Shown here: piece after piece, positions 18,839 through 27,217 of the stretch
How the letters are laid out: each line of letters starts with the position of its first letter
Position numbering within the stretch: the first letter of the stretch is position 1
From: Nocardioides humi
GTDB lineage: Bacteria; Actinomycetota; Actinomycetes; Propionibacteriales; Nocardioidaceae
Assembly (NCBI RefSeq): GCF_006494775.1
Contig: NZ_CP041146.1
Coordinates: forward strand, 4,588,001 to 4,652,000
Reading direction: 5' to 3'
DNA length: 64,000 nt
Notes under the pieces: generated by a model
What the model was told of the DNA's origin: nothing
What the model saw: only the letters and a program-made list of their open reading frames with translations
Databases searched by the model: none
Translations under genes and position numbers: made by a program

Positions 18839-20349
18839 TCAGCCGTTCCTTCCGGTCGCTCGCCGGCCATCATCAGGCCGAGGGTCTCGCGCGGGGTGTC
18901 GGCCGGGACGATGCCGACCACCTCGCCGCGGTAGAGGACCATGATCCGGTCCGACAGGGCGACGATCTCGTCCAGCTCGGTGGAGACCAGGAGCACCGGC
19001 ACGCCGGCGTCGCGGGTGGCCACCACCTGCTTGTGGATGAACTCGATGGAGCCGACGTCCACCCCGCGGGTCGGCTGCGCGGCGACGAGCAGGCTCAGGT
19101 CGCGGGACAGCTCGCGGGCGACGACGACCTTCTGCTGGTTGCCGCCGGAGAGCTGGCTGGCCTTCGACTGGATGCCGGACGCGCGCACGTCGTACTCGAC
19201 GAGCTTCTGCTGGGCGAAGGTCTCGAGGAAGCCGCTGCGCACCGTGCCGGCCGACACGAACGGCCTGCCGTGGCTGCGGTTGAGCATCAGGTTCTCGGCG
19301 ATGGTGAAGCCGCCCACGAGCCCGTCGACCTGGCGGTCCTCGGGGATGAAGCCCACGCCGGCGTCGAGGACCTTGCGGACCGAGCGGCCGACCAGCTCCT
19401 GGTCGCCCAGCCGGATCGAGCCGCGCACGTGGCTCTGCAGGCCCATGATCGCCTCGGTGAGCTCGGTCTGCCCGTTGCCCTGGACGCCGGCGACGCCGAG
19501 CACCTCGCCCCGGGCGATGGAGAAGCTGATCCCGTCGAGGTGGACGTGACCGGTGTCGTCGAGCACCCGCAGATCGCGTACGACGAGCGCGTCGGGCCCG
19601 GGCTGGGCGGGCTCCTTGTGCACCGTCAGCTCGACCGGCCGGCCGACCATGAGGGCGGCGAGCTCGGCGTTCGTGGCGGTCGGGCTGGCCTCGCCGACGA
19701 CGGCGCCGCGGCGGATGACGGTGATCCGGTCGGCGATGGCGCGGACCTCGCGCAGCTTGTGGCTGATGAAGACGATCGCGGCGCCGGAGGCCCGGAGCTG
19801 GCGCATGATCTCCATCAGCTCGTCGGTCTCCTGCGGGGTGAGGACCGCGGTGGGCTCGTCGAAGACCAGGACGCGGGCGTCGCGGGAGAGCGCCTTGATG
19901 ATCTCGACGCGCTGCTGGACGCCGACGGGCAGCTGCTCGACCAGCGCGTCGGGGTTGACGTCGAACCCGAACCGCCGGGAGATCTCGCGGACCCGCTCGC
20001 GGGCGGCGTCGATGTCGAGGGTGCCCGCGAAGCCGGTGGCCTCGTTGCCGAGCATGACGTTCTCGGCGACGGTGAAGACGGGGACCAGCATGAAGTGCTG
20101 GTGGACCATGCCGATGCCCGCGGCCATCGCGTCGCCCGGCCCGGACAGCTGCAGGGGCTCGCCGTCGAGCAGGATCTCGCCCTCGTCGGCCTGGTAGAGG
20201 CCGTAGAGCACGTTCATGAGGGTGGACTTGCCCGCGCCGTTCTCGCCGAGCAGCGCGTGGATCTCGCCCTCGTTGACGGTGAGGGAGATCCGGTCGTTGG
20301 CGACCAGGGGGCCGAAGCGCTTGGTGATGCCCCGGAGTTCGAGCGTCAT
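18835..20349 (-). CDS. Nucleoside ABC transporter, duplicated ATP-binding protein
   Basis: The 504-aa protein has two ABC domains. The first has Walker A GENGAGKST (35-43), Q-loop MVHQHF, signature LPVGVQQRVEI and Walker B VLVFDEPTAVLT. The second has a degenerate Walker A GVQGNGQTE, signature LSGGNQQKVVVAREL and LLVAAQPTRGVD, as in sugar/nucleoside ATPases of the RbsA/MglA type. The ATG at 20349 has AGAGGA upstream. It lies between the binding protein gene (separated by a hairpin) and the permeases. Confidence 0.93.
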   Translation of the reverse strand: MTLELRGITKRFGPLVANDRISLTVNEGEIHALLGENGAGKSTLMNVLYGLYQADEGEILLDGEPLQLSGPGDAMAAGIGMVHQHFMLVPVFTVAENVMLGNEATGFAGTLDIDAARERVREISRRFGFDVNPDALVEQLPVGVQQRVEIIKALSRDARVLVFDEPTAVLTPQETDELMEIMRQLRASGAAIVFISHKLREVRAIADRITVIRRGAVVGEASPTATNAELAALMVGRPVELTVHKEPAQPGPDALVVRDLRVLDDTGHVHLDGISFSIARGEVLGVAGVQGNGQTELTEAIMGLQSHVRGSIRLGDQELVGRSVRKVLDAGVGFIPEDRQVDGLVGGFTIAENLMLNRSHGRPFVSAGTVRSGFLETFAQQKLVEYDVRASGIQSKASQLSGGNQQKVVVARELSRDLSLLVAAQPTRGVDVGSIEFIHKQVVATRDAGVPVLLVSTELDEIVALSDRIMVLYRGEVVGIVPADTPRETLGLMMAGERPEGTAE

Positions 20350-20424
20350 GGGTGGATCCTCTCGGAGCGGACGCGCGGAAGCCAGCAAATGCGCCGGAAA
20401 CGCCGCAGCGCGTGGAATGCGTCC

Positions 20425-20453
20425 GGGGGAGGTCGGGAACCGACCTCCCCGGA
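20425..20453 (-). terminator. Strong hairpin between binding-protein and ATPase genes
   Basis: GGGGAGGTCGG and CCGACCTCCCC make an 11-bp stem with a GAA loop (20426-20450). A second small stem CCTGCG/CGCAGG follows at about 20454-20469. The position just after the lipoprotein gene suggests partial termination or mRNA 3'-end protection, giving more binding protein than transporter. Confidence 0.6.
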
Positions 20454-20480
20454 CCCTGCGTCAGCGCAGGTGGGCCCTCA

Positions 20481-21575
20481 CTAGCTGCTGAGGTACGACG
20501 TCACCGGGATGCTGCCGTCGATGATGCCCTGCTTGACCTCGTCGAGCTCGGCCTGGAGCGTGTCGGAGATCTTCGACTCGAAGTTGTGGAACGGCGCCAG
20601 GCCGACCCCGTCGTTCTCGAGCGTCCCGACGTAGGCCTCGGCGTCGAAGTCCCCGTTGCCCGCGGCCACCACGGCCTCGATCGTCGAGGTCTTCATGTTC
20701 TTCAGGATCGACGTGAGGACCAGGTCCTGCGTGTTCGGGTCGGTCTCGAAGAAGTCCGCGTCGACGCCGATCAGCGCGACGTCCTTGCCGGAGTCGGCGA
20801 TGGCGGTGAGCGCGCCCTGGTAGATCGGGCCGCCGACCGGCAGGATCACGTCGGCGTTCTGGTCGAGGATCTGCTTGGCGGTGTTGGTCGCCTTCTCGTT
20901 GGCGTCGAAGCCACCGGTGAAGACGCCCTTGTCGTTGCCCTCCCAGCCGACGAGCTTGACGTCCTTGCCCTTGTTGGCGGCGTAGTACTCGACGCCCTGC
21001 TTGAAGCCGTCCATGAAGATGGTGACCGTCGGGAACGGCTGGCCGCCGTACGTGCCGACGGTGCCGGTCTTGGTGTAGTCCGCCGCGGCGTAGCCGGCGA
21101 GGAACGCGGCCTGCGCGGTGTCGTACAGGATCGGCTTGATGTTCTCCGCGTCCTTGGTGCCGTCGAAGTCGTTGTCGGCCGCGTCGTCGATCAGGATGTA
21201 CTCGATGTCCGGGTTGGCCTTGGCCGACTCGACGGTGGCGGCGGAGAGCGCGAAGCCCACGGTCACGATCGCGTCGCAGCCCTGCGCGACGAAGTTCTCG
21301 AGCGCCGGCGCGTAGTCGTTCTCGTTCTTGGACTCGAACTGCTTGTAGTCGCTGCCGAGCTCCTTGGCCGCCTCCTGGACGCCCTCGTAGCTGAGCTGGT
21401 TGAACGACTTGTCGTCGAAGCCGCCGGCGTCGGACAGGATGCAGGGGAGGAAGTCACTCTTCTCCGACGCGTTGCTGTCGTTGTCCTCGTCCGGCGCGTC
21501 GCCACAGGCGGCCAGGGCTGCGCTCGCCACGAGCGCCACGGCCGCGGCGGCCGTCGTCCTCTTCCAGGTCTTCAA
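20481..21575 (-). CDS. BMP-family nucleoside-binding lipoprotein
   Basis: The 364-aa protein has a signal peptide with lipobox LAAC (Cys near residue 22) and the basic membrane protein / PnrA fold: LSDAGGFDDKSFNQLSYEG near residue 45 and IEYILIDDAADND near 125. PnrA-type proteins bind purine or pyrimidine nucleosides outside the membrane and deliver them to the ABC permeases. The start is a TTG preceded by GGAGG seven bases upstream; upstream in-frame codons would spoil the signal peptide. It is first in the operon and divergent from cytidine deaminase. Confidence 0.92.
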   Translation of the reverse strand: MKTWKRTTAAAAVALVASAALAACGDAPDEDNDSNASEKSDFLPCILSDAGGFDDKSFNQLSYEGVQEAAKELGSDYKQFESKNENDYAPALENFVAQGCDAIVTVGFALSAATVESAKANPDIEYILIDDAADNDFDGTKDAENIKPILYDTAQAAFLAGYAAADYTKTGTVGTYGGQPFPTVTIFMDGFKQGVEYYAANKGKDVKLVGWEGNDKGVFTGGFDANEKATNTAKQILDQNADVILPVGGPIYQGALTAIADSGKDVALIGVDADFFETDPNTQDLVLTSILKNMKTSTIEAVVAAGNGDFDAEAYVGTLENDGVGLAPFHNFESKISDTLQAELDEVKQGIIDGSIPVTSYLSS

Positions 21576-21761
21576 GATGTCCTCCGATCGACGCCCGGCA
21601 GCACGCAGGGCAGGGATAGTGGGGCTTTCGCTCCGAGGGTGCATCCTGACTCACGGACCGCCTTGCGGGAAGCGCATTCGCCGAAACGGTTACCAACTTG
21701 GGACATTTCTCGTCTTCGGGTACGTCGGCGCAAGATCCTCGCGCGGGCGCCGCCGGCGGGC

Positions 21762-21767
21762 TAGCGT
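21762..21767 (+). promoter_or_regulatory. Putative -10 of a leaderless cdd promoter
   Basis: TAGCGT matches TANNNT and ends 6 nt before the GTG of cdd, the spacing of a leaderless transcript. No Shine-Dalgarno sequence is present. The 198-bp region to the divergent BMP gene holds no other clear element. Confidence 0.4.
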
Positions 21768-21773
21768 GACGCC

Positions 21774-22187
21774 GTGGTGGACTGGGACTCCCTCAGGCAG
21801 GCGGCGACCGAGATCGCCGCGCGGGCCTACGCGCCGTACTCCGGGTTCCGGGTGGGCGCCGCGGCGCTCGCCGACGACGGGCGGCGGCTGGTGGGCTGCA
21901 ACGTCGAGAACGCGGCGTACGGCGTCACGCTGTGTGCGGAGTGCGGGCTCGTGTCGCAGCTGCACGCCACCGGCGGGGGCCGGCTGACCCACTTCGTGTG
22001 CGTCAACGGCGAGGGCGCCGTGATCATGCCGTGCGGCCGCTGCCGCCAGCTGCTGTGGGAGAACGGCGGCGCCGCGCTGGAGGTGCTCACGCCCCAGGGG
22101 GTGCTGCCGATGGACGCCGTGCTGCCGCAGGCATTCGGGCCGGACGACCTCGAGCGTGTGGCGACTACTGATACAAACGCACCGTGA
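21774..22187 (+). CDS. cdd: Cytidine deaminase
   Basis: The 137-aa protein is a typical homotetrameric cytidine deaminase. GCNVENAAYG is the substrate-binding motif, C54-A-E56 holds one zinc ligand and the proton-shuttling Glu, and PC87GRC90 gives the other two ligands. It converts cytidine and deoxycytidine to uridine and deoxyuridine in the cytoplasm. It lies between the nucleoside importer and a nucleoside phosphorylase, so it feeds uracil nucleosides to phosphorolysis. Confidence 0.95.
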   Translation: MVDWDSLRQAATEIAARAYAPYSGFRVGAAALADDGRRLVGCNVENAAYGVTLCAECGLVSQLHATGGGRLTHFVCVNGEGAVIMPCGRCRQLLWENGGAALEVLTPQGVLPMDAVLPQAFGPDDLERVATTDTNAP

Positions 22188-23493
22188 CCAGCCAGACCCC
22201 CAGAACGGCCCGCGGCACGACGCCGTCGAGGTGATCCTGACCAAGCGTGACCGCGGCAGTTTGTCGACGAGTCAGATCGACTGGATGGTGGATGCCTATA
22301 CGCGGGGCGTGGTCGCGGATGAGCAGATGTCGTCGTTGTTGATGGCGATCTTGTTGAACGGGATGGATCGTCGGGAGATCGGGGACTGGACGGGGGCGAT
22401 GATCGCTTCGGGGGTGCGGATGGATTTCTCGGCGTTGTCGCGGCCGACGGCGGACAAGCACTCCACGGGGGGTGTGGGGGACAAGATCACGTTGCCGTTG
22501 GCTCCGTTGGTCGCGGCGTGTGGGGTGGCGGTGCCGCAGTTGTCGGGGCGGGGTCTGGGCCACACGGGTGGGACGTTGGACAAGCTGGAGTCGATCTCGG
22601 GGTGGCGGGCGTTGTTGTCGAACGAGGAGATGTTGGCGCAGTTGGAGTCGGTGGGTGCGGTGGTCTGTGCGGCGGGCGAGGGGCTGGCGCCGGCGGACAG
22701 GAAGTTGTACGCCCTGCGGGATGTGACCGGGACGGTGGAGGCGATCCCGTTGATCGCCTCGTCGATCATGAGCAAGAAGATCGCGGAGGGTACGGGTGCG
22801 TTGGTGCTGGATGTGAAGGTCGGCAGTGGCGCGTTCATGAAGGACGTGGACCGGGCGCGGGAGTTGGCTGAGGTGATGGTCGCGCTGGGTGTGGATGCGG
22901 GGGTGCGTACGGTCGCGTTGTTGACCGACATGGAGACCCCGTTGGGGTTCACGGCTGGGAATGCGGTCGAGGTTGCGGAGTCGGTGGAGGTGCTCGCGGG
23001 TGGTGGTCCGGCGGATGTGGTGGAGCTGACGGTGGCGTTGGCGCGGGAGATGCTGGCGGGTGCGGGCCGGGAGGATGTGGACCCGGCGGAGAGGTTGGCG
23101 GACGGGTCGGCGATGGATGTCTGGCGGGCGATGATCTCGGCGCAGGGTGGTGATCCGGATGCGGCGTTGCCGGTCGCGCGGGAGCAGCATGTCGTCACTG
23201 CCGAGGCTGATGGGGTGCTGACCCGGCTGGACGCGTTGTCGGTCGGTATCGCCGCGTGGCGGCTGGGCGCTGGGCGCGAGCGCAAGGAGGATCCGGTGCA
23301 GGCGGGTGCGGGCGTGGTGTGGCACGTCCGCCCCGGTGACCGGGTTCGTGCGGGGGAGCCGTTGTTCACGTTGCACACCGATACTCCGGAGCGCTTCGAG
23401 CGGGCGTTGGCTGTGTTGGAGGGTGGCTACGAGGTGGCGGCGCCCGGGACGTCGTACACCTCCCAGCCCCTGGTCATCGACCGCGTCGGCTGA
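22184..23493 (+). CDS. deoA: Thymidine/pyrimidine-nucleoside phosphorylase, apparent 5' frameshift
   Basis: The main frame encodes a classical pyrimidine nucleoside phosphorylase: KHSTGGVGDK, the signature SGRGLGHTGGTLDKLES, SSIMSKKIAEG, and a C-terminal alpha/beta domain ending in LVIDRVG. It cleaves thymidine, deoxyuridine and possibly uridine to base plus sugar-1-phosphate. The natural start appears to be the GTG overlapping the cdd stop, but it is in frame only if one C is added to the C5 run at 22197-22201. Otherwise translation would begin at about GTG 22231. Codon use in the body is unlike the neighbours: Leu is mostly TTG and Asp is often GAT. Confidence 0.88.
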
Positions 23494-23503
23494 TCCTCAG
23501 CCG
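23487..23503. terminator. Hairpin across two convergent stop codons
   Basis: CGGCTGA-TCC-TCAGCCG is a 7-bp stem with a 3-nt loop. It contains the deoA TGA and the stop of the convergent allG-like gene, which are only 3 bp apart. Confidence 0.45.
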
Positions 23504-24906
23504 CGCTCCCGGGTACGCCGGGCGAGCTCGGCGAGGGCGGCGGGGAAGATCGACGCGGGCGGGGTGACCAGGCCGGCGCCGACCTGGCCGACGCCGGCGA
23601 CCCTGCCGGCCATGCCGGTGTTGATCTGCGGCAGGATGCCGGTGCGGCACACCGAGGTGACGTCGATGCCCGTGGCGGCGCCGGCGAAGTCGAGGACCGG
23701 GATCGGCCAGCGGTCGTTCTCGCCGATCGTGATCTCGCGCATTCGGCGGCTCGTGGCGAGCGCGTCGGGGACGGTCCCGCCGACGAAGCGCACGATGGCC
23801 GGCGCCGCGGCCATCGCGAAGCCGCCGATGCCGGCGGTCTCGGTGATCGCGGAGTCGCCGATGTCGGGGTTGGCGTCGTCGGGTCCGTAGTCGCCGAGGA
23901 AGAGGCCGTCGGCGAGCTGGGCGGGGCCGGTGAACCACTGGTCGCCGGTGCCGGACACCTGGATGCCGAAGTCGGTGCCGTTGCGGGCCATCGCGACGAC
24001 CATCGTCGAGCCGGGTACGTCGCGCGCGGCGTCGAGCGCGAGCTTGCACGCCGGCATCGCGACGTTGAGGAAGAAGTGGTCGTTGCCGCCCATGAAGGCG
24101 AACGCCTCCGCGATCTCCTCGGACGAGCGCGACGAGCGGACCAGGGAGGGCGCGATGTCGCGCAGCAGCATCAGCGTGCCGGCCCGGTTGCGGTTGTGCG
24201 CCTCGTCGCCCATCTGCAGCATCTGGCCGAGGATCGCCGTCGCGTCGACCGGCCCGGCCGCGGTGACGGCCTCGCCGAGCAGCGGCCCGAGGACGTCGCG
24301 CATCCAGCGCAGCCGGTCCAGCACCTCGGGCCCGTAGGCGCCGTACCGCAGCACCTTGCCGAGCCCCTCGTTCAGCGAGCAGTAGGTGCGCCGGCCGGTG
24401 GCCGGGTCCTCGAGCACGAACATCCACATGGAGGGGGAGACCACCCCGGCCATCGGCCCGACGGCGCTGCGGTGGTGACACGGCTCCAGCGACACGCCCG
24501 CCCCCGAGGCGAACAGCGCCTCGGCGTCCTCCGGGTCCTCGACCAGGCCCTCGAACGCCGCCGCGCCCATCAGCGCACCGCGCAGCGGTCCGGAGGCGCG
24601 GGCCCACTCGATCGGCGGCCCGGCGTGCAGGAACTGGCCCTGAGTCAGGCCGAGCAGCTCGGAGGCCGGCGCGACGCCGACGAGCATCGCCTGCACGTCG
24701 AGCATCCGGGACACGGCGAGCGCGTTGGCGTCGCGGCGCAGCGGATCGGCGGCGACGGTCGCGAGGTCGTCGGCGGTGCCGTCCATCGGCGGCGTCCAGT
24801 CGACCCGCTCGACCGGGACGGCCTGGTCGGCGACGGCCGCGGCGAACATGTCGGCGCCGACGGCGGCGACGGCGGTCGGGGCGGCGCTGGGCAGGGTGGC
24901 GGTCAT
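23497..24906 (-). CDS. DUF1116 protein, AllG (YlbE)-like carbamoyltransferase subunit
   Basis: The 469-aa protein closely follows the DUF1116 pattern of E. coli YlbE/AllG: LLGLTQGQFLHAGPPIEW near residue 70, LEPCHHRSAVGPMAGVVSPSM near 130, SLNEGLGKVLRYGAYG and RLRWMRDVLGP. In E. coli AllF (FdrA), AllG and AllH form the oxamate carbamoyltransferase, which phosphorolyses oxalurate to oxamate and carbamoyl phosphate. The ATG overlaps the fdrA stop (ATGA). The order allH-fdrA-allG on one strand, next to a PucR regulator, supports a heteromeric complex. The substrate here is probably another N-carbamoyl compound; ureidomalonate is proposed from the barbiturase context. Confidence 0.85.
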   Translation of the reverse strand: MTATLPSAAPTAVAAVGADMFAAAVADQAVPVERVDWTPPMDGTADDLATVAADPLRRDANALAVSRMLDVQAMLVGVAPASELLGLTQGQFLHAGPPIEWARASGPLRGALMGAAAFEGLVEDPEDAEALFASGAGVSLEPCHHRSAVGPMAGVVSPSMWMFVLEDPATGRRTYCSLNEGLGKVLRYGAYGPEVLDRLRWMRDVLGPLLGEAVTAAGPVDATAILGQMLQMGDEAHNRNRAGTLMLLRDIAPSLVRSSRSSEEIAEAFAFMGGNDHFFLNVAMPACKLALDAARDVPGSTMVVAMARNGTDFGIQVSGTGDQWFTGPAQLADGLFLGDYGPDDANPDIGDSAITETAGIGGFAMAAAPAIVRFVGGTVPDALATSRRMREITIGENDRWPIPVLDFAGAATGIDVTSVCRTGILPQINTGMAGRVAGVGQVGAGLVTPPASIFPAALAELARRTRERG

Positions 24907-26377
24907 CGGGCATCTCCGCTGGTGAGGGCAACCGCCCGGCGGGTGGCTGCGGCGTTGGACAGGTGGACCTCGGCGCCGACGGCGGCCAGCGCCTCGGCCT
25001 GACGGGACAGGCCCTGGGGGTCGGTCGAGGTGCCGACGCAGGCGACGACAACGGGGACGTCGCGGGCCGCGCGGGCGGCGGCGATCGCGGGCGCGAGCTC
25101 GGCGGCCGGGTCGTCCTGGGCGCCGTGCCCGAGCACGACGTCCAGCAGGATCACCGCGGTCTCCGGGTCGGCGGCGACCGTGCCGAGGTGCTCCAGGCGC
25201 AGCGTGGGGTCGATCATCGGGTGCGCACGGCCGCGGGTGAGACCGTCGTCGCCGAAGTCGATCATCAGGTGGCCCTCGGCGACCAGGCTCGCGTCGAGCG
25301 CGAGCTCCGGCGCGAGCGGGATGTTGCTGCGGATCGGGCCGAGCGTCGACGCCGCGAGCAGCATCGCCTCGTCGCACAGCGTGCCGCCGACGAACAGCCC
25401 GCGCAGGGCGCTACCGCCCGACGCGCTCCGCACGGCCGGGTCGCCCCACGTCGGCCACTCCGGTACGGCGACGCCGAGGTCGCCCAGCAGCGCCTCGACC
25501 TGCGCGGTGAGGTCGGGCTGGCCGGCGCCGAGCAGCGCGAACCGGACGGGCGTGGCCAGGTCGGCGGCGTACTTCTCCACGGCCGCGGCGACCTCGGCGG
25601 CCGGCGGCTTGGACACGACGACGATGTGCTCGACCGAGGGGTCGGCGTCGAGGCGGTCCAGCGCGGTCGTGGTGGAGATCCCGCCGATCGCGGCGGACAG
25701 GTCGCGCCCGCCGACGCCGAGCGCGGCGGCGACGCCCACGCCCGCGGCGTCGAGGAGCGCGAGGATCTGCTGGCACCCGGTGCCGGAGGCGGCGACGATG
25801 CCGACCCGCCCGGGGACACGGTGTTGGCGAAGCCGAGGCCGACGCCGCCGACGACCGCCGTACCGCAGTCGGGGCCCATCACGAGCAGGCCGCGATCGCG
25901 CGCGATCCGCTTCATCGCGAGCTCCTGCTCGACCGGCACGTTGTCGCTGAAGACCATCACGTCGACGCCGGCGTCGAGCGCGTCCATCGCCTCGACCAGC
26001 GCCGAGGCGCCGGGCACCGAGACGAGCGCGAGGTCACCGCCCGCGCGGCGCAGCGCCGAGGCCGTGGTGCGCGGTGGCTCCGCGACCTCCCCGCCCGACG
26101 AGCCCTTGCGGGCCGCGGCGAGCGCGGCGTCCACCGCCGCCAGCGCGGCGGCCAGCGCGGACTCGTCGGCGAGACGCAGCGCCACGACCATGTCGTTGGG
26201 CGTGGCCGCGGGCAGCGTGAAGCCCATGCCCTGCAGCACCTCCACGTTCAGCTCGGTCGCCATCGCCACCTGCGCGGCGGCGACGCCGGGGGTGGCGGCG
26301 ACGTCCCGGCTGACCTGCAGCAGTGCGACGCTGTCGGCGTACGCGCCGGGCCGGATCTCGACGTGCTGATGCGTCAT
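24903..26377 (-). pseudogene. fdrA: FdrA (AllF)-like carbamoyltransferase subunit, single-base frameshift
   Basis: The first part (ATG at 26377) reads MTHQHVEIRPGAYADSV and continues to GPDCGTAVVGGVGLGFANTV, a CoA-ligase-like Rossmann region typical of FdrA. The second part, in another frame, continues with GIVAASGTGCQQ and VGGRDLSAAIGGIS to the C-terminus at 24903. Adding one C to the CCCC run (plus-strand GGGG, 25812-25815) gives NTVSPGRVGIV and a continuous 491-aa protein. It may be a sequencing error or a genuine lesion. ATGA overlaps join it to allH upstream and allG downstream. In E. coli FdrA/AllF is a core subunit of oxamate carbamoyltransferase. Confidence 0.85.
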
Positions 26378-27198
26378 CGAGTGCTCCCTTCGAGGGCTTC
26401 GTTGATGGACGGGGACTGACTGACGGGGAAGAGGGCGAGGTGGGCGCCGAGGAGCATCCCGGCGCCGGAGGTGTGGCCGACCGCGAGCAGTACGCCGACC
26501 GCGGCGGCGTCCGCGGCGGCGAGGACCGCGCGGAACGGCGCGATCGCCTCGCCGGCGGCCGCGTGCCGGAGCAACGTCGCGGAGAGGCCGGTCGTGCGGT
26601 GGAGGTGGACCTCGACCGTGCGGGCGATCGCGCCGGTGTCGCGGCCGGCGGCGCGGGCGGCCACCAGCCAGCCGCACAGGACGTCGTCGCCGACCGGGGT
26701 CAGGCCGTCGCCGCGCCCGACCAGGGCGGGCACCGCCGCAGGGTCGCCGTCGGCGAGCAGGGTGAGCGCGGACTCCGGCAGCTGGTCGCGCGCCGGGCCC
26801 AGGTCGGCGGGCACGACGGCCAGCCGGCCCGCGGCGCCGGGATCGAGCGCGGGGGCGGCGAAGGGGACCAGGCGGCCGACGCCCACGGTCAGCGGGCCGA
26901 TCCGGAGCACGCCGTCCCCGGCCGTCACCGGCGCGCCCACGGCGACCTCCGGCAGCACGGTCAGTGCCGTCGCGATCCCGCAGGGCACGTGCACGGCGCC
27001 GCGGGCGAGCACGCCGACGATCCGGTCGATCCGGCCGTCGCCGAGCTCGGCGTACACCGCCTCACGTCCGGCGTGCACGACCGTGCCGGTCGCCGGCGGG
27101 CCGTGGAGAAGGCCACGCAGCGCCGGCGAACCGGCCCCCGCAACCAACTCTTCGACCCGTTCCACCTCTCGGACGCTAACGGCTGGGTTATCGTGCAT
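26374..27198 (-). CDS. DUF2877 protein, AllH (YlbF)-like carbamoyltransferase subunit
   Basis: The 274-aa protein has the DUF2877 hallmarks: GRGDGLTPVGDDVLCGWL near residue 157 and LLAVGHTSGAGMLLGAHLAL near 240, both matching E. coli YlbF/AllH. It is the first gene of a coupled allH-fdrA-allG operon. The start is uncertain: ATG 27198 leaves almost no spacer to the divergent regulator, and a GTG about 11 codons further in, after CGAGAG, is possible. Together with FdrA and the DUF1116 protein it should form the carbamoyltransferase complex, supplying carbamoyl phosphate to the carbamate kinase encoded at 42362. Confidence 0.85.
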   Translation of the reverse strand: MHDNPAVSVREVERVEELVAGAGSPALRGLLHGPPATGTVVHAGREAVYAELGDGRIDRIVGVLARGAVHVPCGIATALTVLPEVAVGAPVTAGDGVLRIGPLTVGVGRLVPFAAPALDPGAAGRLAVVPADLGPARDQLPESALTLLADGDPAAVPALVGRGDGLTPVGDDVLCGWLVAARAAGRDTGAIARTVEVHLHRTTGLSATLLRHAAAGEAIAPFRAVLAAADAAAVGVLLAVGHTSGAGMLLGAHLALFPVSQSPSINEALEGSTR

Positions 27199-27217
27199 CG
27201 AATGGTGAGCATTGCCA
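27189..27217. promoter_or_regulatory. Divergent promoter region with TGGT-N7-GCCA site
   Basis: TATCGT (27189-27194) ends 7 nt before ATG 27202 and fits a leaderless -10 for the PucR gene. TGGT-GAGCATT-GCCA (27203-27217) is one base short of the TGGC-N7-GCCA palindromes found before the permease and the carbamate kinase gene. An autoregulatory site is plausible but unproven. Confidence 0.35.

Noticed and set aside
22156..22230. Start of the phosphorylase at 22156 inside cdd
   Set aside because: It would add residues read from the wrong frame of cdd; a one-C correction gives a natural GTGA overlap instead.
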